Assembly (NCBI GenBank): GCA_025937115.1
Contig: JAICSB010000054.1
Coordinates: 1 to 11,768 of the forward strand
DNA length: 11,768 bases
Source: Pseudonocardiaceae bacterium
GTDB lineage: Bacteria > Actinomycetota > Actinomycetes > Mycobacteriales > Pseudonocardiaceae
Reading direction: 5' to 3'
Part shown: positions 1 through 7,067 of the stretch, in pieces
How the letters are laid out: each line of letters opens with the position of its first letter
Numbering within the stretch: the first letter of the stretch is position 1
Notes under the pieces: generated by a model
Databases searched by the model: none
Told to the model about the DNA's origin: nothing
What the model saw: the letters and a program-made list of their open reading frames with translations, nothing else
Program-made: the position numbers and the translations under genes

Positions 1-2
1 GC

Positions 3-199
3 GAAGGCCTCGGTCATGTAGCCGGCGTAGGAGCCGCATTCGGCGCGTTCCTTCGTGGTGAGGTCGTCGTCGGCGATGACGTCGGAGATGCCGATCCGGG
101 GGCCGGCACGCAGTAGGTCTCGGTGAGCACGGCGGGTTTGGCGACAGAGAGATTGATGACACAGTTGAAGATCACAACGTCGATGATGTTGGCGGGGGG
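3..199 (-). pseudogene. arsM: Arsenite methyltransferase (ArsM) fragment, frameshifted and partial
   Basis: ArsM uses S-adenosylmethionine to methylate arsenite. Read on the minus strand, about 193 to 118 encodes IIDVVIFNCVINLS followed by AKPAVLTET. This matches the family signature VDVVISNCVINLS..KPAVL, the Rossmann strand and acidic loop around the SAM site. The match then jumps frame near 113-124 and continues as GPRIGISDVIADDDL and ECGSYAGYMTEAF to the left edge, matching the family stretch GGRIGISDV.A...L..E.R....YAG. The two halves need different frames, so at least one indel lies at about 115-122, where the family's RVLRPGG is garbled. Sequence upstream of about 200 on this strand does not resemble the ArsM N-terminus, so the gene also lacks its 5' part. 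The C-terminus lies outside the window. A sequencing error could explain the frameshift but not the missing N-terminus. Family call is from recalled motifs. Confidence 0.7.
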
Positions 200-537
200 T
201 GACGCCATCGAGCGACCGGATCGGCCACACTCGCATGCCGCGAATCGCGCTGTCATGCCGAGTTGAGTGCACTCTTCTGCCGCTGTGCGCGCGCTGAACG
301 CCGGGCATGAGCGGCTACCTAATGCGTCATGGTCAGCGTCGTGGACGTGCCGGCGATGTCCATCTCCGGTGGTGATGTTCGGCCAGGTGCTCAGGTCTTG
401 GGCTGGCTGGCCAGGTATCCCCGGAGCGGCATCGCTGTCCGTCGACGCGCAGGCGACGTTTCTCAGGGTTCACGGGCGTGGCGGGGTTGGTTGGCTGTCA
501 GGGGTTACGGGCTGCCGGGTGAGTCACTTTGCGGCTC
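200..537. other. No recognisable gene
   Basis: Open frames run through here on both strands (for example plus 329-583 and 267-992), but none shows a recognisable motif, a convincing ribosome binding site or sustained GC bias at the third codon position. The long plus frame continues straight through the tRNA fragment at 621-673, where it spells the RDSNPR peptide that arises from translating tRNA 3' ends. It is therefore not a gene. The stretch is probably decayed DNA between the arsM fragment and the attachment region. Confidence 0.5.
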
Positions 538-562
538 GAATGCCACCAGAAATGCAACCACC
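538..562. repeat. Left arm repeat of the putative attachment region
   Basis: This holds two tandem copies of a 9-mer, ATGCCACCA at 540 and ATGCAACCA at 552, with a 12-bp period. It matches the block at 768-792 in 21 of 25 positions and in the same orientation. The pair flanks a tRNA-Ser 3' half, which is how arm-type binding sites of tyrosine integrases sit around the core of an attP. The repeat is read directly from the sequence. The integrase-binding role is inferred. Confidence 0.6.
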
Positions 563-620
563 GGCGTCCACGCTGGACCATGAAGTGATCACTATCCCGA
601 CGTTTGTGCTGGTAGAAGGG

Positions 621-673
621 CGGAAGCGGAGGGATTCGAACCCCCGGTGCCTTTCGGCACGCTCGCTTTCAAG
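621..673 (-). tRNA. 3' half of tRNA-Ser(UGA), probable integration core
   Basis: On the minus strand this reads from the anticodon loop CTTGAAA (anticodon TGA, serine) through a long class II variable arm (GTGCC, GAAA loop, GGCAC) and a T-arm (GGGGG, TTCGAAT, CCCTC). It ends in the 3' acceptor strand CGCTTCC and discriminator G; no CCA is encoded. The sequence before the anticodon loop cannot pair with the 3' anticodon stem and has no D-arm or 5' acceptor strand, so this is only a half gene. Integrative elements carry exactly this 3' part so that insertion rebuilds the host tRNA. It is the likely att core, not a working tRNA. Confidence 0.75.
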
Positions 674-725
674 GTCGTCGACCTGGCGATCAGCGGTGAC
701 CATCCCAGCGGTATGGGCAGGTCGT

Positions 726-753
726 AGGCCCGGGCGTGGTCACTCCCGGGCCT
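726..753. terminator. Perfect 9-bp hairpin, possible terminator
   Basis: AGGCCCGGG (726-734) and CCCGGGCCT (745-753) pair perfectly around a 10-nt loop. No T-tract follows on either strand. In high-GC actinomycetes such hairpins can still end transcription, but the hairpin may instead be part of the attachment region in which it lies. No gene ends close by, so the terminator role is tentative. Confidence 0.35.
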
Positions 754-767
754 TGCTGATCGCGGGT

Positions 768-792
768 GAATGCAACCACAAATGCCACCACT
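768..792. repeat. Right arm repeat of the putative attachment region
   Basis: This holds two tandem 9-mers, ATGCAACCA at 770 and ATGCCACCA at 782, with the same 12-bp period as the left arm. It is followed by GTGGTTGC at 793-800, which is the inverse of GCAACCAC at 772-779. With the left arm and the tRNA half between them it gives an arm-core-arm arrangement with gaps of about 58 and 94 bp. Arms on both sides are expected in an attP, whereas an integrated attL or attR has arms on one side only. Confidence 0.6.
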
Positions 793-1009
793 GTGGTTGC
801 GCCGGCCGGGACGCCCGTCGCCCGCCGGTGCCACAGTCGGAGCAGGGTGTGTCCGACGGGCCCTCGGCCACTACGCACACGTCCTCCAGCTGCGGAAACC
901 TTGGCTGGTGGGGTAGTCCCGAGCTGCATCCGACACGCGGATTAAAAGTTTGCTGTTCCGAGTGTCGCGTAGTGCCGGGTAATGATGGTTAGGGCCGGTA
1001 AATGCACGT

Positions 1010-2213
1010 CAGGGGAACTGGGACCGGCGTCGAGACGACACAGCGGCGCTGGAGTTCTACCGCGACGCGCGCGACACCTGGGTGGACGTCGTCCTTCGGG
1101 AGGTTCTGCGCTGGAGCGACTCCTATGTCACGACCGTGCCCACGGCTGCAGTCCACTCGCCTGACCACACCGTCACCGTGCAGGCGGGCGGCGCACTGAC
1201 GCACGGGGACCCGACCGGCGCGTCATCCTGGTCGTCGACCCGGGTCGACTCGCTGCGTGACCCGCTCGACGACGGCTGGGCGACCAGCCCCATCGACCGG
1301 ATGGAGGAGCCGCTGAGGGCCGGCGCGGTCCCGATCGGGGTCGTCACCGATGGGCGCTGGTGGGCGATCGTCAACGCCCGCGAGCAGACCATGGTCGCCT
1401 CCGGCATCGTCGACGCGCAGACCTGGATCGAGGAACCGCAGGCCCGCAACGCCGTCATCGCGTTGCTTCAGCGCAGGCGGCTGCTCGGCGGTAAGCCCGA
1501 GGACCGGCTGACCGAGCTGTTCGGCGACTCGATCGCCGCCGCCGAGGAGATCACCGAGGCGCTGGGCACGCAGGTGCGCCGCGCGGTCGAACTCCTGGTG
1601 CAGGCGCTGTCCGAAGCCGCGCTGGGCACCGTGCCGGACCCACTGCCCGCCAACCGGTCGGACGTCTACGAGGCCGCCGTGACGGTGCTGATGCGAGTGG
1701 TGTTCCTGCTGTTCGCCGAGGAACGCGGCCTGCTGCCGCAGAGCAGCCTCCACTGGGTACGGCATCAGCGGTGAGCTGGACGCCCGGGACGCCCGGGCCC
1801 GCGAGGAGGGCAGCGAAGCCCTCGACGCCACGCACCTGACCTGGCACCGACTGCTCGCGACCTCCCAGGCGCTGTATCACGGCGCGTTCTTCGAAGACCT
1901 ACGCTTGCCCTCCTACGGTGGTTCGCTGTTCGACCCGAGCCGCTTCGCTTTCCTCACTGCACGCGGTGACCGCGCCACACTGGCGATCACGGTCAGCGAC
2001 CGAGTCATGGTGGAGGTCCTCCGGGCGGTGCAGATCGCCCAGCTGCGGGGGCAGCCGGCGCGGCGGATCTCGTTCCGCGACATCGACGTCGAGCAGATCG
2101 GCTACATCTACGAGGGCCTGCTCGGCTACACCTGCGCCCAGGTCGACGAGATCACCATCGGTCTCATCGGCAAGCCGGGTGAGGAGCCGGAGATCCCACT
2201 GGCCCGGCTCGAG
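1010..2213 (+). pseudogene. drmMI: DISARM adenine methylase DrmMI, N-terminal remnant with frameshifts
   Basis: In class 1 DISARM, DrmMI is a large Eco57I-like adenine methyltransferase that marks host DNA. Recognisable coding starts at about 1010 (open frame with FYRDARDTWVDVVLREVL) and covers GVVTDGRWWAI, EEITEALGTQVRRAVELL, FLLFAEERGLLPQ, then GYGISGELD, SYGGSLFDPSRF, RISFRDIDVEQIGYIYEGLL and KPGEEPEIPLARLE. The frame changes at about 1750 (near LHW/GYG), consistent with about 5 nt lost relative to the family. At about 1217-1243 the sensible peptide RVILVVDP lies in another frame, indicating a second, compensating pair of indels. Similarity stops abruptly near 2213. Only about 400 N-terminal residues remain of a protein usually over 1000 long, so the SAM-binding and NPPY catalytic motifs are absent. 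No start codon with a clear ribosome binding site is visible. The fragment lies upstream of drmA on the same strand, as in intact loci. Family assignment is from recalled homologues. Confidence 0.65.
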
Positions 2214-2292
2214 TTCGACGCGCTGATCTTGTTCACTCTTCGCGTGTCAGCCGATCACGACGCGCCCACTACTACCCCCTGGAGTAGATCAT
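2214..2292. other. Junction between the drmMI remnant and the minus-strand cargo block
   Basis: Methylase similarity ends at about 2213, and the first minus-strand gene stops at 2293. A weak inverted repeat at 2272-2287 (CTACCCC/GGAGTAG, with one G-T pair) sits just past that gene's stop and could end its transcription. No insertion-sequence end or target duplication is apparent, so how the cargo arrived is not visible here. Confidence 0.45.
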
Positions 2293-2928
2293 CTAGCTCG
2301 CCCCGAGCTGTTGCAGTGGCGGGAAGGGGCCGGTGCCGGCCAGCGGGATCGGCATCGGTGGCCACACCGGCAACCGCACCGGGAGTCTCAGTTTCTTCTT
2401 CAGCAGCGGATGCTCCCAGCCCAACAGGGAGAACGTGACGGCAACCGAGCAGGCTATACACTCCACCGCCTGAATCGCGCCATCCCGCACCACTACTGCG
2501 GTCTCCAGCAGGCCAAACACCACGTCGAGCTCGAATTCGACCCGGGTCACCTCCTGGCCATCGACCAGTACACTGACGTATGGACGCTGCGTGGAGTGGA
2601 TCTCGTACGGGTCGATCAGGGTCACCGTCGTCTCGCCGCGCTTCGGATCGGCGAGACTGGTGCGCCCGGCCTGCACCACCGCGTGGCACCGGCCCAGGCC
2701 GGTGAGGAACAAACCGGCCAGGTCCTCGTCGAGAAACTCCACCGCGCTGGACAGGATCCTGCCGTCGAGCAGCCGCTGGCGAAGCACCGTCTGCCGCGCC
2801 GGCTGCACCGATGCAATCCCATCTTGTGGCAACTGCGGCGTCATCGCCGCGACCACAGCGTCGACACTGGCTTGTTCGAAAGCCACCGCCCGCACGCTCG
2901 TCGGGCGGATCAACTCAGTCGTGGCCAC
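2293..2928 (-). CDS. Unrecognised soluble protein, last gene of the envelope operon (211 aa)
   Basis: I do not recognise the family. The chosen start is GTG at 2928 because an excellent ribosome binding site, AGGAGGT at 2940-2934, lies 5 nt upstream. An ATG at 2979 would overlap the previous gene by 65 bp and has no such site. The protein begins VATTELIRPTSVRAVAF. It has no signal peptide and no convincing membrane helix. It contains a mid-region of alternating strands (YVSVLVDGQEVTRVEFELD, then VFGLLETAVVVRDGAIQAV) with a CIAC pair, and ends in a proline-rich tail with KKKLRLPVRLPVWPPMPIPL. The start overlaps the preceding gene by 14 bp, so translation is probably coupled and the two proteins probably act together. 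The tail could contact membrane or partner proteins, but that is speculation. Confidence 0.7.
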   Translation of the reverse strand: MATTELIRPTSVRAVAFEQASVDAVVAAMTPQLPQDGIASVQPARQTVLRQRLLDGRILSSAVEFLDEDLAGLFLTGLGRCHAVVQAGRTSLADPKRGETTVTLIDPYEIHSTQRPYVSVLVDGQEVTRVEFELDVVFGLLETAVVVRDGAIQAVECIACSVAVTFSLLGWEHPLLKKKLRLPVRLPVWPPMPIPLAGTGPFPPLQQLGAS

Positions 2929-4105
2929 AATGCACCTCCTGGAGGGTTTGCCAGCCGGAATCACGATGCGCCTGGACACTCACGGTGCAGGCGCGCACCA
3001 TCCCATGCGGCGGTTTGATGTCGATTGACGGATCACCCGGCACCGGGCGGATGTCGATATTCTGCGTCATCCCGCGCTGCCCCCGCCGGGAGCGAATTAA
3101 CGCCCAGGCGATCACCGCAGCGACGATCACGAGGATCGCAGCCGCCCGTATCTCGATCGCCTTGTACCCGGATGGGGCCGCCGTATGTAGCGGGGGGCTG
3201 ATGGCGGGCGGAGCAGGCTCGGCGATCCTGGGGGGTGTCACCGTCGGCGGCGGGACCGGATCCGCGGAGCTGGCGGGGTTCGGCGGGACTATCACCGTCG
3301 GCAGCGGGATTGGACGCGCGGGACTGGCGATGGCTGGGTGGCTGCTCGGGCTCGGTGGCGGCGGGAGCGGCGGGACCACGGTGAACGTCGCATTCCCGCC
3401 GCATTCGGTCACCACGGCGTGGCCACCAGAGGACGCATCGCGGGGAACGGCGAAGGTGCCCTCGAACCGCCCGTTCGTCGCGTCCGGCACGACACTGGCG
3501 ACCTGCCGACCGTCGAATTGCACGGCGCTCACTGTGGAGTACCCGGTAGGCGGGCAACTGCCAGACGCGGTCACGACCGCAGGCAGACCGGCACGGTCGG
3601 GTCGCAGGGTCAGTGCTGTCGGTGGCGTTCTTGGAGGCAACGGCGGATGCGGGAGCGGCACGCGGTCCCTGTGTGGGGGCCGGGGATAGCGCTGGGGGCC
3701 GGCACCGTCGCTGGGCCACTTGTGGCGTACCGGCAGATCGTAGTTGGGGGTGTCGGATGGTTGGTTCGGCGGTGACGGATCATAACTGCCACCGGAACCG
3801 CCGCCGTTGCTGCCGTAGTCGCTGCTGCTGCTATCGCCAGGGGACGGTGGCGGCGCGGGGTCCGCACCGGCAGCAGCAGCGCCGAGCGGGAGAAACACCA
3901 GCGCCAGAATGATCCCGACGAGCAGCGCCAATACCGGGCGCAAGCCTCGTCGCAGTGGTCGGCGATTGGCGATCGGCCCCGCTGGGCTTTGCTGCCGGCC
4001 ATGGTTATCCCGCTGGCTCGAAATTGGGGCAGCCATTTGCGGTGGTGCGGGGCCTAACGCATGACCTGCTCGACTTGGCGACGTGGTTGGGCGCTGGTCG
4101 CTCAT
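2915..4105 (-). CDS. Proline-rich envelope protein with two hydrophobic segments and an Ig-like domain (396 aa)
   Basis: No family name is recognised, but the architecture is clear. Residues 1-55 are polar and basic (LRRGLRP). Residues 56-80 are hydrophobic and end in GAAAAGADPA, which suits a signal peptide or membrane anchor. Residues 85-160 are Gly/Ser- and Pro-rich low-complexity sequence. Residues 160-245 look like an Ig-like beta-sandwich (ALTLRPDRAGLPAVVTASGSCPP, then RFEGTFAVPRDASSGGHAVVTECGG) with cysteines at about 184 and 235 that could form a disulfide. Residues 246-312 are a Pro-rich stalk. Residues 318-338 form a second membrane helix followed by arginines, leaving a 58-residue cytoplasmic tail that includes NIDIRPVPGDPSIDIKPP. 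A surface-exposed scaffold or adhesion-like sensor is plausible. The ATG overlaps the stop of the small gene upstream (ATGA), with a GGGGGG ribosome site before it. The stop overlaps the next gene. Confidence 0.8.
   Translation of the reverse strand: MSDQRPTTSPSRAGHALGPAPPQMAAPISSQRDNHGRQQSPAGPIANRRPLRRGLRPVLALLVGIILALVFLPLGAAAAGADPAPPPSPGDSSSSDYGSNGGGSGGSYDPSPPNQPSDTPNYDLPVRHKWPSDGAGPQRYPRPPHRDRVPLPHPPLPPRTPPTALTLRPDRAGLPAVVTASGSCPPTGYSTVSAVQFDGRQVASVVPDATNGRFEGTFAVPRDASSGGHAVVTECGGNATFTVVPPLPPPPSPSSHPAIASPARPIPLPTVIVPPNPASSADPVPPPTVTPPRIAEPAPPAISPPLHTAAPSGYKAIEIRAAAILVIVAAVIAWALIRSRRGQRGMTQNIDIRPVPGDPSIDIKPPHGMVRACTVSVQAHRDSGWQTLQEVHCGHD
3966..3986. repeat. 21-bp direct repeat, copy 1
   Basis: This exact 21-bp sequence, starting TTGGCGATCGG and ending CGCTGGG, recurs at 4280-4300, 314 bp away. 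This copy lies inside the envelope protein gene and encodes PAGPIA (residues 41-46) on the minus strand. Both copies fall in the same codon phase relative to their downstream minus-strand frames. Confidence 0.8.
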
Positions 4106-4257
4106 GTGGAGCCCCCCTCATCGTTCTTCACGCGCCGGAGCAATTCACATTCCTGCTCGTCCAAGCTGGACAAAGACGCGTTCGGCCCAGGCGCGATCGA
4201 GCAAGACGTAACCACTCGACCTGCACGGACGGCACCTCTGCCGTTGGTAAGGGACAT
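4102..4257 (-). CDS. Small protein of 51 aa at the head of the envelope operon
   Basis: No family is recognised. The ATG at 4257 is preceded at 8 nt by a strong ribosome binding site, AGGAGGGG (4273-4266). The frame closes with TGA inside ACATGA, so its stop overlaps the ATG of the 396-residue envelope protein (ATGA), a classic translational coupling. The product starts MSLTNGRGAVRAGRVVTSC and ends in a charged, helix-prone segment, LSSLDEQECELLRRVKNDEG, with a cysteine in each half. GC at third positions is about 69%, lower than expected for core actinomycete genes but compatible with coding. It could be a real small cytoplasmic partner or regulator of the envelope protein, or a leader peptide that only drives coupling. 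The ribosome site and overlap are seen directly. The function is unknown. Confidence 0.5.
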   Translation of the reverse strand: MSLTNGRGAVRAGRVVTSCSIAPGPNASLSSLDEQECELLRRVKNDEGGST

Positions 4258-4279
4258 GAGATCGTCCCCTCCTGCTCGT

Positions 4280-4300
4280 TTGGCGATCGGCCCCGCTGGG
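4280..4300. repeat. 21-bp direct repeat, copy 2
   Basis: Identical to 3966-3986. This copy lies just upstream of the ribosome binding site of the 51-residue gene. On the minus strand its frame, which reads through into that gene, again spells PAGPIA. It is either a trace of a local duplication or a shared regulatory site. Confidence 0.8.
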
Positions 4301-4382
4301 TTTCCGACCTGGAACTAGGGTGCGCGCGGTTGGCGGCGGCGATGCGAGTAGTCGCGTACTCGAACCGGGCGCGCAGCGCTAC

Positions 4383-6998
4383 TCAGCCAGGTAAGTCGCC
4401 GCGGAGCACGGCAGGTAGCTCGCTTCGGTCGGAGGCGCCGAGTTTGGCGCAGGCGCGGTAGAGGTGGCCCTCGACGGTGCGTACCGACACCACCAGCCGG
4501 TCGGCGATCTGGCGATTGGACAGCCCACCAGCGGCCAGGGTGACGATCTCCCGTTCCCGGATGGTCAGCGACAGTGGTGGGGCCAGCGCGACCAGCGCCG
4601 GGGTGCGGGCGCCCTCGCAGGCCTGCGCCAGCCGCTGCGCCCGGGTAGTGGCGGCCTGGGCGGAGCCGTGCCGGTTACGCCGGGTGTGCGCTGCGGCGGC
4701 GTGGGCGGCGGCGTTGGCGGCCAGCAGCAACGCGCCCATTTGCTCGAGTTGGACGGAGGCGGCGTGCAAAGCCGCGCCGTCGTCGGCTGCCAAGGCCGCG
4801 GCGTGCGCGGCGGCGGCAGCCGCGCGGGGTCCGTCGACCTGGATAGCCAGCTCTGCGAGCCGATCGGCCACCGTGCGGTCCCCGAAGCACACCGCGGTGT
4901 GCAACGCGAGGACCTCCACGGCGGGCTGGTGTTGCGAAACGGCCAGCTCGGCGGCTTGGCGGGCGAGCGCGATGGCCTCGCCAACACCGCCCTCGGCGGC
5001 GGCCACCCAGGCCTGCGCAAGTTGCGCTTCCGGTTCCAGGTAAACGTAGATGGGATGCAGCGCCGCCGTCATGTCCACCAGGGCTTGCCGGGCGGAGGCC
5101 GCATCACCGGCCATCCCGAGCGTACCGGTGAGAAACACCAACCAGCCGTACGACCAACCACCGGGGTCCGCACCCTGGCTGGCCGCGATGGCTTGGCGGT
5201 ACCAGCGCGCCGCGGTCCGGACCTGTCCGCGAGACGTAGCCACCGCGCCGCACATGAAGCTGGTCGCCGCGTCCCCGGGCCCGGGTGTGTCCTGGCAGCG
5301 CTCCCGGTAGCGTCGCGCGGTGCGCTCAGCCCGGTCCAGCATCCCGGCCAGGAGCAACCCCCGCAGCCACAGGGCCACGACGCCGGCCGCTTGATGCAGC
5401 CCGGGATCGGCGCGGGCGTCGATCCGCGCCAGGTTCTCCTCCGCCCGCTCCAAGCGCCCCAGCCCGCCGCACGCCGCCGCGAGACCCCACCCGGCCAGGT
5501 GCGTCGCAGCCGTGGAGCACTGGGGATGGGCAAGCACCCCGGCGGCCATCTGGGCCGCCTGCATCGTCCGACCCAGAAAGGCGTCCAGAACCGAACGCAT
5601 TGCGGTCAGCTCTCGGGCGGCGCCGTCATCGGAGACGGCGTGTGCTGCCGCGTCGAGTACCGTCTCGGCCTCAGTGGGTCTTCCGAGGGTGAAGGCCAGG
5701 CTGGCCACGCGAGAGATCGCGGCCTGAGCTCGCTGGCTGTCAGTCTGAGCCAGGGCGCTCAGCGCGGCCAGCTCGGTGTCGGCCTCGACACCCCGGCCAG
5801 ACCATCCCAATGCGTGTCCTAACACTAGCCGGGGCTTGAAGCCGCCGCCAGCGGCCACGGCGGCCCGGGCTACCTGCACTGCCAGCCCGAGGTCGCCGAG
5901 TTCGGTGGCACGCCGGGCGGCATCGGTAAGCAACACCGGATCCGGTGGCAGGTCGGAGTCCATCAGCAACACCGCGCGGCGCAGGGTGTCATCGGCCCGC
6001 CGCCCTCCTGTGACGGCCAAGGCGCAGGCGATGCGACCGCGCAGCCGCCGAGCGCGCAGCGTACCGATCTGCGCCCGTTGCACCTCGCCGTACAGGGGAT
6101 GGGCCAGCCGGGCCTGCAGCCGCCGCCCGTCCGGGTACACCTCGATCAGGCCCCGGGCCTCGGCCTGCTCCACCTCCCCCTCAGCAGTCAGCTCCGTCAG
6201 CAGCCGTATGCCCAGCGGCTCCCCGAAGGCCAGCACGTCGACGACGTCGCGCTGCACGTCGGGCAGCTGCCCGATCCGGGTCGATACCAGCTCCACCAGC
6301 CCAGGTGACGGTGTCGGCTGCCCCGACCACCTCCACACCCCGGCGACCTGACGCAACCGGCCGGCTTCCAGCTCCCCGTCGACCAGCTGCCGCAGGTACA
6401 GCGCGTTGCCCCGGGTGATGGAATACAGCCGGCGAGCGGCGGTGGAGTCCACTGGTCCGCCGAGTCTGGCCTCCACCAGTGCCGCGGTCTCGTCCCGGGA
6501 CAGTGGCTGCAGCTCCAGGCGGGTCAGGTGCTCGTCTTTCCACAGCGCGGTCACCGCATCCGGCGCGGTCTGCCCGGTGCGCAACGTCAGCACCACCGTC
6601 GCCGCCCGGCGTAGGACGAGCTGGTGCACCAGTACCGCGGAGAGCTCATCGAGCAGGTGCGTATCGTCCACCCCGACGATCACACCCGCCTTAGCGGCAC
6701 CGGCCAGCAGCGCGTCACTGGCCTGACGCACCAACCGGGCCGGATCCGGCCCGATCTCGCCCAGCGTCGCGGCGAACGCGCCCAAAGGCAGGGCCCTCGC
6801 TGACGCCGTGGCCACCGCCCACCGTGTCAGCACACCCCGCTGTTGCGCGGCGGCCAGCACCTCCCGGGCCAGCCGGGTCTTGCCCACTCCTGCCGGTCCA
6901 GCCAGCACCACCCCGGCCGCCCCATCCCGGCGACGGGTCAGCGCGCTGATCACACGGAGCTCCTCGGCCCGCCCGGTCAGCGGCCAGGTGGCGGCCAT
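4383..6998 (-). CDS. LAL-type LuxR-family transcriptional regulator (871 aa)
   Basis: LAL proteins are large ATP-binding activators that couple a STAND-type NTPase to a LuxR DNA-binding domain and often control adjacent accessory clusters. Residues 34-41 are a Walker A (GPAGVGKT) and residues 107-112 a Walker B (VIVGVDD). The helix-rich alanine-rich centre (about 330-790) is consistent with TPR-like superhelical repeats. Residues 808-871 form the LuxR helix-turn-helix, with LTIREREIVTLAAGGLSNRQ, IADRLVVSVRTVEGHLYRAC and KLGASDRSEL. The length is normal for the family and the gene appears intact. No strong ribosome site precedes the ATG at 6998, but it is followed directly by the typical LAL opening PLTGRAEEL. 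It is 125 bp upstream of the 51-residue gene on the same strand, so it may control or be co-transcribed with that operon. The ligand is unknown. Confidence 0.93.
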   Translation of the reverse strand: MAATWPLTGRAEELRVISALTRRRDGAAGVVLAGPAGVGKTRLAREVLAAAQQRGVLTRWAVATASARALPLGAFAATLGEIGPDPARLVRQASDALLAGAAKAGVIVGVDDTHLLDELSAVLVHQLVLRRAATVVLTLRTGQTAPDAVTALWKDEHLTRLELQPLSRDETAALVEARLGGPVDSTAARRLYSITRGNALYLRQLVDGELEAGRLRQVAGVWRWSGQPTPSPGLVELVSTRIGQLPDVQRDVVDVLAFGEPLGIRLLTELTAEGEVEQAEARGLIEVYPDGRRLQARLAHPLYGEVQRAQIGTLRARRLRGRIACALAVTGGRRADDTLRRAVLLMDSDLPPDPVLLTDAARRATELGDLGLAVQVARAAVAAGGGFKPRLVLGHALGWSGRGVEADTELAALSALAQTDSQRAQAAISRVASLAFTLGRPTEAETVLDAAAHAVSDDGAARELTAMRSVLDAFLGRTMQAAQMAAGVLAHPQCSTAATHLAGWGLAAACGGLGRLERAEENLARIDARADPGLHQAAGVVALWLRGLLLAGMLDRAERTARRYRERCQDTPGPGDAATSFMCGAVATSRGQVRTAARWYRQAIAASQGADPGGWSYGWLVFLTGTLGMAGDAASARQALVDMTAALHPIYVYLEPEAQLAQAWVAAAEGGVGEAIALARQAAELAVSQHQPAVEVLALHTAVCFGDRTVADRLAELAIQVDGPRAAAAAAHAAALAADDGAALHAASVQLEQMGALLLAANAAAHAAAAHTRRNRHGSAQAATTRAQRLAQACEGARTPALVALAPPLSLTIREREIVTLAAGGLSNRQIADRLVVSVRTVEGHLYRACAKLGASDRSELPAVLRGDLPG

Positions 6999-7067
6999 AC
7001 CCGAAGACTAGAGACCAGCACCGTCAGCCGGAAGTTCTTATCCGCCCAGTGTGCTTCCCCAATGTGA

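Noticed and set aside
267..992. Long plus-strand open frame of 241 codons
   Set aside because: It reads through the tRNA-Ser half (giving RDSNPR) and both arm repeats, has no ribosome site and no domain.
2929..2979. Upstream ATG start for the last gene of the envelope operon
   Set aside because: The GTG at 2928 has a near-perfect AGGAGGT at 5 nt, while the ATG at 2979 has none and would overlap the upstream gene by 65 bp.
4347..4362. Small inverted repeat GAGTA-N6-TACTC upstream of the envelope operon, as a LuxR-type operator
   Set aside because: Arms are only 5 bp and no second copy or promoter elements are visible, so it could be chance.
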